Source: a virus
IMG/VR virus record: IMGVR_UViG_3300008110_000020
Location: 26,663 to 90,662 of that record
Strand: one strand, 5' to 3'
DNA: 64,000 nt
Position 1 is the first letter of the stretch. Every line of letters starts with the position of its first letter. Below are positions 50,306 to 57,311 of the stretch, piece by piece. A program made the position numbers and the translations under genes. Below the pieces are notes generated by a model that was not told the DNA's origin, did no database searches, and worked only from the letters and a program-made list of their open reading frames with translations.

Positions 50306-50777
50306 AGTAATCCTAGTAGGTAAAGCCGCTGCAGGTAAAGATCACATGAGAAAGGTAATGGAAGGCCGTGGATTTATCTACGGTATTTCTTATACCACTC
50401 GACCACCGAGAGAAGGTGAGATTGACGGCCAAGATTATTACTTTATGTCAAAAGAACAATTTGATGATGGTATTAAGAATAACTTTTGGTATGAATGGGT
50501 TGAATTTAATGGTTGGTATTATGGAACAAGTTATAAACAGTTCAAGGAACAGTGTAACTTATTTATAATGACACCTAAAGGCATTTCTCATATCAATCCA
50601 ATTGATCGTAAAGAATGTACAATCATTTATCTCAATATGCCAATTGAAGTAAGACGCCAAAGACTTATTAGCCGCAATATGCCAGGTGATACATTGGAAC
50701 GTAGAATTCAGGCAGATGAAAATGACTTTGCTAATTTTACAGATTTTGACATTGAGATAAACAATCATAACTTCTAA
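50298..50777 (+). CDS. Guanylate/deoxynucleoside monophosphate kinase-like
   Basis: A 159-residue P-loop kinase. It begins MNKVILVGKAAAGKDHMRKV (P-loop GKAAAGKD), followed by the guanylate kinase-type SYTTRPPREGEIDGQDYYFM and a YEWVEFNGWYYGTS segment. It phosphorylates a (d)NMP, GMP or dGMP by homology. Since a possible dCMP-modifying enzyme is encoded 1.3 kb downstream, a role like T4 gp1 on modified dCMP should be considered. I chose the ATG at 50298 because it matches the conserved N-terminus. Confidence 0.85.
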   Translation: MNKVILVGKAAAGKDHMRKVMEGRGFIYGISYTTRPPREGEIDGQDYYFMSKEQFDDGIKNNFWYEWVEFNGWYYGTSYKQFKEQCNLFIMTPKGISHINPIDRKECTIIYLNMPIEVRRQRLISRNMPGDTLERRIQADENDFANFTDFDIEINNHNF

Positions 50778-50791
50778 CATATAAAAATAAA
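50777..50791 (+). promoter_or_regulatory. CATATAAAAATAAA element abutting a start codon
   Basis: ACATATAAAAATAAA ends on the base before the ATG at 50792. Confidence 0.5.
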
Positions 50792-51391
50792 ATGAGTAAG
50801 TTCATTATCATTGAAGGCACCGATAATACCGGTAAAGATACACAGCAAAATCTTATTATTAAGAATCTTAAAGATACTGTCTTTCATAAGATTCATTATT
50901 CGTCTTTACCCTTTAAAGATGATATTGAAATGCATACTTCATATTCAAAGAAAATGTATGAAGACATGTTTAAGATGATGGTTCTCTGTAAAGATCAAGA
51001 TATTAATATCATCTTTAATCGTTCTCATTTAGGTGAAAGTATTTACTCTCCACTTTACCGTGGATATTCCGGTGATTATGTTTTTGATATTGAAAAAGGT
51101 TTTGTAAATACATTAAGAGAAAATCTTTATCTTATTACGTTAACAAATGACCCTCATACCATTTGGAGCAGAGATGATGGAAAATCATTTTATAAAAATG
51201 AAGAAGGTATTAAAGCCGAGGTTGATGGATTCCAACGTGCTCATCGTTTGAGTAAGATTAAAAATAAACTTCTTCTTAATGTAGGTACTATGGGTGCCGA
51301 TGAAGTCTCCAAAATTATTATTGAGTTTTTATCCCATGAAAATACAATAACCGGAGATCCTAAACAATTATCTATGTTTAGTCATGAGTAA
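50792..51391 (+). CDS. Thymidylate kinase-like protein
   Basis: A 199-residue P-loop nucleotide kinase. It starts FIIIEGTDNTGKDTQ, the thymidylate kinase P-loop with an acidic residue after the lysine. A DINIIFNRSHLGESIY segment with Arg in the place of the family's DR(Y/S) motif follows. It probably converts dTMP, or a related dNMP, to the diphosphate. It overlaps the next gene by eight bases. The C-terminus ends in a PKQLSMFS motif of unknown meaning. Confidence 0.8.
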   Translation: MSKFIIIEGTDNTGKDTQQNLIIKNLKDTVFHKIHYSSLPFKDDIEMHTSYSKKMYEDMFKMMVLCKDQDINIIFNRSHLGESIYSPLYRGYSGDYVFDIEKGFVNTLRENLYLITLTNDPHTIWSRDDGKSFYKNEEGIKAEVDGFQRAHRLSKIKNKLLLNVGTMGADEVSKIIIEFLSHENTITGDPKQLSMFSHE

Positions 51392-51572
51392 GTGGAGAGA
51401 AGAACGCATGTATGAGATAATGAATCATCTCTGGGATAATCCTAAGTTGATGGAATTATATGAACTCGAAATGAAAAAGGCACAAGCCGAAAAATACGTA
51501 GAAGAGTTCTTTCCTAAAATGGAAAAATGTTACGAAAAAGCTTTAAAAGAATATGAGAATTTACAAAGGTGA
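51384..51572 (+). CDS. Small hypothetical protein (62 residues)
   Basis: A 62-residue, highly charged helical protein (YELEMKKAQAEKYVEEFFPK) overlapping the kinase by eight bases and the next gene by 20. The overlaps make it likely to be translated. It might regulate or join the neighbouring nucleotide enzymes, but nothing in the sequence shows this. Confidence 0.55.
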   Translation: MSKWREERMYEIMNHLWDNPKLMELYELEMKKAQAEKYVEEFFPKMEKCYEKALKEYENLQR

Positions 51573-52434
51573 AACATTTGCTGATGTGTATCAAACTGCA
51601 CTAACTGATGTACTCCAAAATCCTGAATATGTTACCTCTCCAAGAGGTATGAAAATTAATGAAGTTACTAATGCTGCGTTAGTTATCGAAGATCCTACAT
51701 TTCCTCTTTATGAAAATAATAGAAGGAGTAGTCAATTCAAATATATTGCAGCCGAATTAGTTTGGTACTTTACTGGCCGTAGAGATACTAATTTTATTTC
51801 AAAATTTGCAAAGTTCTGGGAACAAATTGATAACGGAAACGGTACGGTAAATTCTGCTTACGGTAATCTTATCTTTACGGATAAGAATCCTCATGGTATT
51901 AATCAGTACCAATGGGCATTACAGTCTTTAATTGAAGATAAAGATTCTCGTCAAGCTATTCTTCATTTTAATATGCCTTCACATCAGTGGAAAGGTAATA
52001 AAGATTTTGTATGTACTCTTACAGGCGTATTTCAAATTCGTGATAATCATCTTAACTTTACCATTGATATGAGATCAAACGATCTTATTCTAGGTACACC
52101 GACTGACATTGCATTTTTCTGTCTTCTTCAACAGCAGATGTATGAGCATCTTAAAAAGTATTACCCAGATCTAGAATTAGGTACATATACACATATTGTA
52201 CATTCTCTTCATATTTATGAAAGGCACTTTGGCTTAATAGATGAAATGTTAGATCATTCTTTTGAACCAATGAGTTTTCCAGAGATAAGAGAATTCTTAA
52301 TCGATCCTAATGGTAATCCTTTAGAAGGTATTAAAGAAATTGAATCTGAAATAGAATCAGATTCCGAGGTTATAAGAGTTAAAGATGATCCTTTACATGT
52401 GTGGATATCCGATGCGGTTTTCATGGATATATAA
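51553..52434 (+). CDS. Thymidylate-synthase-family enzyme, possible dCMP (hydroxy)methylase
   Basis: A 293-residue member of the thymidylate synthase fold. The nucleophile is Cys154 in DFVCTLTGVFQIRD. The phosphate-binding segment is DMRSNDLILG. The base-reading loop is GTPTDIAFF, with Asp185 where dUMP-specific enzymes have Asn. In T4 dCMP hydroxymethylase the same position is Asp179, and Asn to Asp changes favour dCMP over dUMP in thymidylate synthases. SLHIYERHFG and MRSND also look like T4 gp42. Ordinary thymidylate synthase remains possible. Two nucleotide kinases lie just upstream. Confidence 0.75.
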   Translation: MRIYKGETFADVYQTALTDVLQNPEYVTSPRGMKINEVTNAALVIEDPTFPLYENNRRSSQFKYIAAELVWYFTGRRDTNFISKFAKFWEQIDNGNGTVNSAYGNLIFTDKNPHGINQYQWALQSLIEDKDSRQAILHFNMPSHQWKGNKDFVCTLTGVFQIRDNHLNFTIDMRSNDLILGTPTDIAFFCLLQQQMYEHLKKYYPDLELGTYTHIVHSLHIYERHFGLIDEMLDHSFEPMSFPEIREFLIDPNGNPLEGIKEIESEIESDSEVIRVKDDPLHVWISDAVFMDI

Positions 52435-52435
52435 T
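52426..52435 (+). promoter_or_regulatory. Late-type promoter TATATAA
   Basis: GATATATAAT overlaps the end of the previous gene, 16 bases before the ATG at 52452. Confidence 0.55.
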
Positions 52436-52451
52436 AAAATCATCTATAACA

Positions 52452-53402
52452 ATGAAGTATGTCAAACTTTTTGAAGAGTTCTTAAATGAAGCCGTTGAAG
52501 ATAACGGATTAAAGAAAGTATATTTAGCCACCCGCCGAGATAGTGGACAGAGATGGTGGTCTTATAAAGGTTTTGCCGGTGATAAGTTTTTTATTCAGGT
52601 TACCGAAAATAATATTGATAAGTTAGACATTAATCCTGAGTACCCTGTACTTAATTATCATAGTACTATAGTTGATGAATTACTAAAAAGAAAATTGATT
52701 AAAGAGGAAAACATCTATAATCATCCTAAGTATATTCCACTATCTGGATCAAAGAAAGAGTTTCATAAACTTGTAGGTGAAGATGAAAATGTACCTAAGA
52801 CCGTTTACTCAAAAAACGAGGCTTTAGAGAAATTAAACTTTCCTATCATTGCAAAGCCTGCAAATGGTCATAGCGGTATTGGAATTCAGGTTATTAAGAA
52901 GCCTGAATTAATGGAAGAACTTGATGAAAAGATATTTGACACTTTTTCTGAATATGTAGATAAGGTAGAGGAAATGAGATTCTTTAACTTTAAAGGTCAA
53001 CCTATTTTTTGGATGGAAAGAACACCTGCAAACAGTAAGGCAAAATCTGGTGATGGTAAGACCGATGAGGAAATGGAATTTAATTATGCTAAGAGAAATG
53101 TTGATAATATTCCAGAAGACTATAAAAAGGTTTTAGAAAAATACTGCAAAATATTTGAAAAGTTTCCTTACATCTGTTTTGATATGATGAAGGATAAAGA
53201 AGGTAAGATCTATGTTATTGAGTCAAATGCCCAGCCCGGTGTACCTTTCGATAGCACAGTTGAAATCTATAAGAAAGTATATGAAGACTTCTATGGTAAA
53301 CCCCTAGATGAAAAATCTCTTCAAAAACTAGACGAATACTCAAAGGAAATGATTGAAAGAACACTGGAACGCGATAAGAAAAGATTTTCTGTAAAAAAGT
53401 AG
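52452..53402 (+). CDS. ATP-grasp protein with capsid-targeting-like N-terminus
   Basis: A 316-residue protein under a late-type promoter; the in-frame ATG at 52401 would start inside the upstream gene. The N-terminus MKYVKLFEEFLNEAVEDN is like capsid-targeting leaders of T4 internal proteins and holds an (L/I)xE site (LNE|A) for the prohead protease. The rest is ATP-grasp: FPIIAKPANGHSGIGIQVI (ATP-binding strand and glycine loop), and metal-binding CFDMMKDKEGKIYVIESNAQP. ATP-grasp enzymes ligate carboxylates to amines (RimK, D-Ala-D-Ala type). An injected ligase acting on a host protein or wall precursor is a possibility. Confidence 0.78.
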   Translation: MKYVKLFEEFLNEAVEDNGLKKVYLATRRDSGQRWWSYKGFAGDKFFIQVTENNIDKLDINPEYPVLNYHSTIVDELLKRKLIKEENIYNHPKYIPLSGSKKEFHKLVGEDENVPKTVYSKNEALEKLNFPIIAKPANGHSGIGIQVIKKPELMEELDEKIFDTFSEYVDKVEEMRFFNFKGQPIFWMERTPANSKAKSGDGKTDEEMEFNYAKRNVDNIPEDYKKVLEKYCKIFEKFPYICFDMMKDKEGKIYVIESNAQPGVPFDSTVEIYKKVYEDFYGKPLDEKSLQKLDEYSKEMIERTLERDKKRFSVKK

Positions 53403-53414
53403 AAAAAAGTCTAC
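53399..53414 (+). repeat. Inverted repeat 7 bases before promoter
   Basis: GTAGA, six bases, TCTAC overlaps the stop of the ATP-grasp gene. It matches the GGAGA/TCTCC repeat at 41489 in position relative to its promoter. Confidence 0.6.
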
Positions 53415-53421
53415 GAAAAAT

Positions 53422-53452
53422 TTTCAAATCTCGTTTTTTTGTTTTATATTTG
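53422..53452 (+). promoter_or_regulatory. Bacteroidota-type promoter (TTTC-N19-TATATTTG)
   Basis: TTTC at 53422-53425, 19 bases, TATATTTG at 53445-53452. Closely similar to the promoter at 41514, including the upstream AAAAAAGTCT and TTTTCAAATC. Confidence 0.75.
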
Positions 53453-53489
53453 TACTGATGGTATTTTTATACTGTCTTAAAACAATGAT

Positions 53490-54035
53490 ATGTCTGAAGA
53501 ACAATTAAGAGAAATCTCTGATTTTTACATTACATCGGATACGTGGTTTGGAAGGCCACAAATCCTTGATATTGCAAGGCGTACCCAGTTTTCAAGTATT
53601 GATGATATGAATGATCAATTCATCAAAAACTGGAATAAGCAGGTCAAATCATCTGACCTCGTTTTTCACTTAGGTAATTTTGCGTGGGATCCACATACCG
53701 CAAGAACTGTTTTGAAAAAGCTTAAAGGCAAAATCTTTTTCATGATTGGAAATTCTGATGAATCTCTACTGGAAGTAGCCGATGAGTTTGAAAACGTTGA
53801 GGTTCTTGATCAACAAATTATTGAACTTCCTCAATTTGATTCTATTCTCTGTCACTATCCGTTGGAAGTATGGAATGGAAAATCATCAGGGACTATTCAT
53901 TTTCATGGACATACCGTCTTTTCACATAAGACAGATCTAAGATCATCCAATCGTGTAAACGTTTGCATTGATTTTTGGAATTATTCACCAATTAAATTTT
54001 CGGCAATTAAAGAATTTACAAATGGCAAAATCTAA
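53490..54035 (+). CDS. Metallophosphoesterase-like protein with altered metal sites
   Basis: A 181-residue calcineurin-like phosphoesterase. The layout is YITSDTWFGRPQIL, NDQFIKNWNKQVKSSD, FHLGNFAW, FMIGNSDES, LCHYPLEVW and HFHGHTVF. Active members have D-x-H, GD, GNHD, H and G-H-x-H. Here the first His is Trp, GD is GN and GNHD is GNSD, while the C-terminal histidines remain. It is thus probably a weak or inactive relative, or uses another metal arrangement. It is the first gene of an early unit with the ECF-like sigma factor, which it overlaps. Confidence 0.75.
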   Translation: MSEEQLREISDFYITSDTWFGRPQILDIARRTQFSSIDDMNDQFIKNWNKQVKSSDLVFHLGNFAWDPHTARTVLKKLKGKIFFMIGNSDESLLEVADEFENVEVLDQQIIELPQFDSILCHYPLEVWNGKSSGTIHFHGHTVFSHKTDLRSSNRVNVCIDFWNYSPIKFSAIKEFTNGKI

Positions 54036-54648
54036 AACCTACAAAGAACTGGCAATTGAGTTTAAGAAAACTCGCTCAGAAAGAATTTACAATGAACTTT
54101 ACAAAAAGATGAGACCAGGATTATGGTCTTATGTAAATAACATCGTAAGAGATCCGGCGGTGGCTGATGATATTGTATCAACCACATTAACAAATGTTTA
54201 CTTAAAGATTGATCAATATGATGAATCTTACCAAATAACTACATGGGCCTATCGTATTGCATATAATGAATGCATTGGATGGATTAGGTTCCGCAATAAA
54301 AAGATAAGTATTAATGTATTTACCGATGCAGGTGTTGAACCTCCGGCAAGAGATGGTTTCCTTGAACCAGAAATGCATGTAAAAACCGAGGATGATTTCT
54401 GGGCAGAGGAAGATATCTTAACCGAACAGGTAAGACTAACTAAAGAAGCGATTAATGCATTACCTCCAATGTATAAGAGATACATGATAGAGAGATTCCT
54501 TAATCATAAATCATATAACGATATTCTTGATATCATGGTAGAACATGAAAAAGATATCAATCTACAGACGGTAAAGAATCGCATTTTCCGAGGTAGAAAA
54601 ATAATTCAGAAACAGTTAGAGAAAATGAAACTCTTTTCTGAAGCATAA
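54022..54648 (+). CDS. ECF-like RNA polymerase sigma factor
   Basis: A 208-residue protein with sigma-70 region 2 (LWSYVNNIVRDPAVADDIVS, then ITTWAYRIAYNECIGWIR) and region 4 (AINALPPMYKRYMIERFLNH and LQTVKNRIFRGRKII, a helix-turn-helix). It has the two-domain ECF layout, with an extra acidic linker. The ATG at 54022 fits the domain; an earlier in-frame ATG at 53968 lies inside the previous gene. It is read from a host-type promoter, so it could switch host polymerase to the CATATAAAAATAAA or TATATAAA elements. Confidence 0.82.
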   Translation: MAKSKTYKELAIEFKKTRSERIYNELYKKMRPGLWSYVNNIVRDPAVADDIVSTTLTNVYLKIDQYDESYQITTWAYRIAYNECIGWIRFRNKKISINVFTDAGVEPPARDGFLEPEMHVKTEDDFWAEEDILTEQVRLTKEAINALPPMYKRYMIERFLNHKSYNDILDIMVEHEKDINLQTVKNRIFRGRKIIQKQLEKMKLFSEA

Positions 54649-54667
54649 ATAGATAAAATAAAGAACT

Positions 54668-55108
54668 ATGTATATTTTTAATCTCATCAATGAAATAAAC
54701 ATCTGGCGAAAGGTAAGAGCTATTGCATTGGAAAATGAGGGGCTCCTAAAAGAAAATGGCTTTAGGGTAGATTGGGTCGGTAGAATTTATACCGTTATTA
54801 ATCTGCCTGAAGAAGTGGTTAATCAACCATTTTCCAGAGAAGGTTATGTACTTATGAAACTTCGTGAATATGACTCGATGTTTCTTAATATGGGAATAGC
54901 CGATGCTATTGCACCAGAACTAGTTGATTTACAAGATGCTGAAGCATATCTTTTAATCCTATCACCCGATAGAGACTATATTAAGCTTTGGCCATTTCTT
55001 ATATCATTATTTAAGACAGGCGGACTTTTCTTATTATTAAGATTAGTATATCTTTTACTTTCCAGTTATTGGGGCAGCATTACTTCTGCCTTTAATTGGT
55101 TATTCTAA
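54668..55108 (+). CDS. Membrane-associated hypothetical protein
   Basis: A 146-residue protein. Residues 1-100 are a mixed soluble region (VRAIALENEGLLKENGFRVD, VGRIYTVINLPEEV). The C-terminal ~40 residues are hydrophobic (LWPFLISLFKTGGLFLLLRL, VYLLLSSYW), one or two membrane segments. It is followed after four bases by a nuclease gene. No family is recognised. Confidence 0.6.
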   Translation: MYIFNLINEINIWRKVRAIALENEGLLKENGFRVDWVGRIYTVINLPEEVVNQPFSREGYVLMKLREYDSMFLNMGIADAIAPELVDLQDAEAYLLILSPDRDYIKLWPFLISLFKTGGLFLLLRLVYLLLSSYWGSITSAFNWLF

Positions 55109-55112
55109 AAAC

Positions 55113-55856
55113 ATGGCAACAAAAGAATCTCTTTTACAGACCGAGACAATAAATGGAAAACGATACTATGTTATAGGTGAACATAAGTACCCATCAGTTA
55201 CAACCATCTTAGGATCAATGACAGATTCATCTGGACTTGATAAGTGGAGAAAAAACATTGGTGAAGCCGAGGCAGATAAGATCTCTAAGTTTTCTGCTAA
55301 TCGTGGTACAATCATGCATCAAATGATTGAATATTATTTAGGTTCAGAAAAAGAAACTCAAAAAGAAAGGCTTAGAGAAGCACAGGAAAAAATCATTACT
55401 TTTGTTGAAGCAGAAGGTTTTACTGAAGATGAATTAGAGGTTGGCAGAAAATTATTCTATAGTTTTTATAATAATGATCTCTTCAGTAAGATTGGTAAGG
55501 TTATAAGTATCGAGGAGACGATCTACTCCCACCAGATGGGAGGGTATGCAGGTAGAGTAGATAATATTTACGAGAATGTTTTATCTCATCTACTCATTCT
55601 AGACTTTAAGACATCTCGTAAGAGAAAGAAAAAAGAATGGATAGAAAACTATTTTATGCAGATTGCTGCATATTTTCTAGCATATTGGGAAATGACCGGT
55701 AAAAAACCGGACGGTGGAGAAATCTGGATAGGTGTAGAAAATGATGAGCCTCAGGTTTTTGAACTTACCTGGGATGATATTCAAGAATATGGTAAGAAAT
55801 TCTTATCCCTAGTAAAGGAGTATCATAAACTCAATCCATTACCTCAGAATATATAA
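55113..55856 (+). CDS. PD-(D/E)xK exonuclease (RecB/Cas4-like)
   Basis: A 247-residue nuclease. It shows YPSVTTILG near the N-terminus, RGTIMHQMIEYY (motif with His), then GGYAGRVDNIYE, LLILDFKTSRKRKK (catalytic D and D-x-K) and the QxxxY-type MQIAAYFLAY. These are the marks of the PDDEXK_1 family found in T4-like and other aquatic phages. It probably degrades or trims DNA in recombination or host DNA breakdown. A late promoter overlaps its end. Confidence 0.85.
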   Translation: MATKESLLQTETINGKRYYVIGEHKYPSVTTILGSMTDSSGLDKWRKNIGEAEADKISKFSANRGTIMHQMIEYYLGSEKETQKERLREAQEKIITFVEAEGFTEDELEVGRKLFYSFYNNDLFSKIGKVISIEETIYSHQMGGYAGRVDNIYENVLSHLLILDFKTSRKRKKKEWIENYFMQIAAYFLAYWEMTGKKPDGGEIWIGVENDEPQVFELTWDDIQEYGKKFLSLVKEYHKLNPLPQNI

Positions 55857-55857
55857 A
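55848..55857 (+). promoter_or_regulatory. Late-type promoter TATATAAA
   Basis: AATATATAAA overlaps the stop of the nuclease gene, 15 bases before the ATG at 55873. Confidence 0.6.
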
Positions 55858-55872
55858 AAAACAAAATAATGA

Positions 55873-56706
55873 ATGAAACACATACAAACATTCGAGAGCT
55901 TCTTAAATGAAAGCATATTAAATGAAGCAGTGTCTGGAGGACCATACTTCCTTCAGATCAATTTGAGACAACAATACGGAGGAGGCCACAGCCTGGAAGC
56001 TGCAGTAGCTCCTTCGGATAAACAAGATTTTGCCGACATTCGCGACAAAGACAGCTTCTTGAGATCTCCCGAAATAGACAAAGCAATTCGGAATTTGACT
56101 AACTGGAAACGCGGAGATAAGAGCGGAAAGATTGACGCGTCTTTCCTCAAAGAGTTCGAAAGGGCAATGGAAGGTATAGGGTTCAAGCTTGTTAAGTTTA
56201 GATACTCTCATCCTCTTGTAATGCAAGTATCAAATGAATCTGAAGCAGTTGCAGCAATCAACAAGACAATTGCATTGCTAGATAAACTTTACGATTCTTA
56301 CACACCTGAACTGATACCTGTACAACCAGGTCCTGCTTCTTCTGTAAGAGCTTTTGCTGACCGACTTGTGAATGATTATGTAAGTGGGAGAGGTGATGTT
56401 GTAAGAGAACTTGCAAGTTTTATTGAATCTGTGGTTGGTGCCAAGGTTACTAAATACCTTAAGCACGGACCCGATGACAACACTGCAATTGACGCTGTTA
56501 GAGACCAATACAGAAAAGAGAGCCCTGTAAAGGAAGAAACTTGGGGAGTATTGAAAGCATGCGCATATAAAGACGGTGTGGTAATTGTGTGGATCGAAGA
56601 TCCTGCTAAAACATCTACTCCAGAATACAACACAGACTATTCAGCCAAAAATCTTAAATATGGTGGTGTAGAACCTGGAGATGCCGCATTGGTAGTAAAA
56701 AAGTAA
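55873..56706 (+). CDS. Candidate internal head protein of unknown function
   Basis: A 277-residue protein. The first 20 residues, MKHIQTFESFLNESILNEA, match T4-style capsid-targeting leaders with two (L/I)NE cleavage candidates (FLNE|S and ILNE|A). The remainder is a soluble domain of unknown family, with VRAFADRLVNDYVSGRGDVV and VLKACAYKDGVVIVWIEDPA. Codon use has more C- and G-ending codons in the first ~130 codons than its neighbours, hinting at recent acquisition. A late promoter precedes it. It may be packaged with the DNA and injected to act on the host. Confidence 0.68.
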   Translation: MKHIQTFESFLNESILNEAVSGGPYFLQINLRQQYGGGHSLEAAVAPSDKQDFADIRDKDSFLRSPEIDKAIRNLTNWKRGDKSGKIDASFLKEFERAMEGIGFKLVKFRYSHPLVMQVSNESEAVAAINKTIALLDKLYDSYTPELIPVQPGPASSVRAFADRLVNDYVSGRGDVVRELASFIESVVGAKVTKYLKHGPDDNTAIDAVRDQYRKESPVKEETWGVLKACAYKDGVVIVWIEDPAKTSTPEYNTDYSAKNLKYGGVEPGDAALVVKK

Positions 56707-56713
56707 ACGTAAT

Positions 56714-57019
56714 ATGAAACATATTCAGACATTCGAGACTTTTTTTGCTAGATTTCTATCTGAGGAATTAGACCAAACTAGACATAAGGCAGCTAAGCAT
56801 ATTGAGGACATTGAAACTGATAATGAATCAGATAAAAAGACCGAAAAGGATGCACAAGATTACTTAGACGATAAATCTGATTATTGCCCACGATGCAGTG
56901 AACATAAAGACGATTGTCAATGTCAGGAAGATGATCCTTGGTCAACTCAAAATTACCATAGAGTACCTCCAGGTAAAAAAGAGAAGAGTAAAGCAAAACA
57001 AGAATTCAAAACAAAGTAA
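56714..57019 (+). CDS. Small candidate internal head protein with Cys cluster
   Basis: A 101-residue protein with N-terminus MKHIQTFETFFARFLSEELD, the same opening as the previous gene, and an FLSE|E site. The rest is highly charged with a CPRCSEHKDDCQCQ cysteine cluster (about 63-76), probably a zinc knuckle. The tail is Lys-rich. It is seven bases downstream of its relative, so a local N-terminal duplication followed by divergence is likely. Confidence 0.65.
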   Translation: MKHIQTFETFFARFLSEELDQTRHKAAKHIEDIETDNESDKKTEKDAQDYLDDKSDYCPRCSEHKDDCQCQEDDPWSTQNYHRVPPGKKEKSKAKQEFKTK

Positions 57020-57023
57020 AGAT

Positions 57024-57311
57024 ATGGAAAAGATTAATTTATTTTTTGCAAAAAATGGATCAAAAGTTATCACAGTTCTTTTGATTCTTTTGTACTTTAA
57101 ATCATGCGGAGTTGATAGCGAATTAGAGAGACTTAAAAAGGAATCTAAAGCAAACACTGAATTGATTAATAAGCTTCCCTCTGCGGCTGATGTAAAGATT
57201 GAAGGCTTAAATGCAGAGAAAAGAATGATCCAAGCAACAGATCGTAAGATGTTGGATGTACAGCGTCAAAACGAAATTGAAAAAGAGATCAAAATATTAC
57301 AAGGTAAATAA
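57024..57311 (+). CDS. Small membrane-anchored coiled-coil protein
   Basis: A 95-residue protein with one N-terminal membrane segment ([15 protein letters not shown]) and a charged coiled coil to the end. The Cys in FKSCGV follows the hydrophobic stretch, so a lipoprotein is less likely than a plain anchor. I rejected an in-frame ATG at 56898 because it lies inside the previous gene. Spanin-like or virion-associated roles are open. The stop overlaps the next ATG as TAATG. Confidence 0.62.
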   Translation: MEKINLFFAKNGSKVITVLLILLYFKSCGVDSELERLKKESKANTELINKLPSAADVKIEGLNAEKRMIQATDRKMLDVQRQNEIEKEIKILQGK

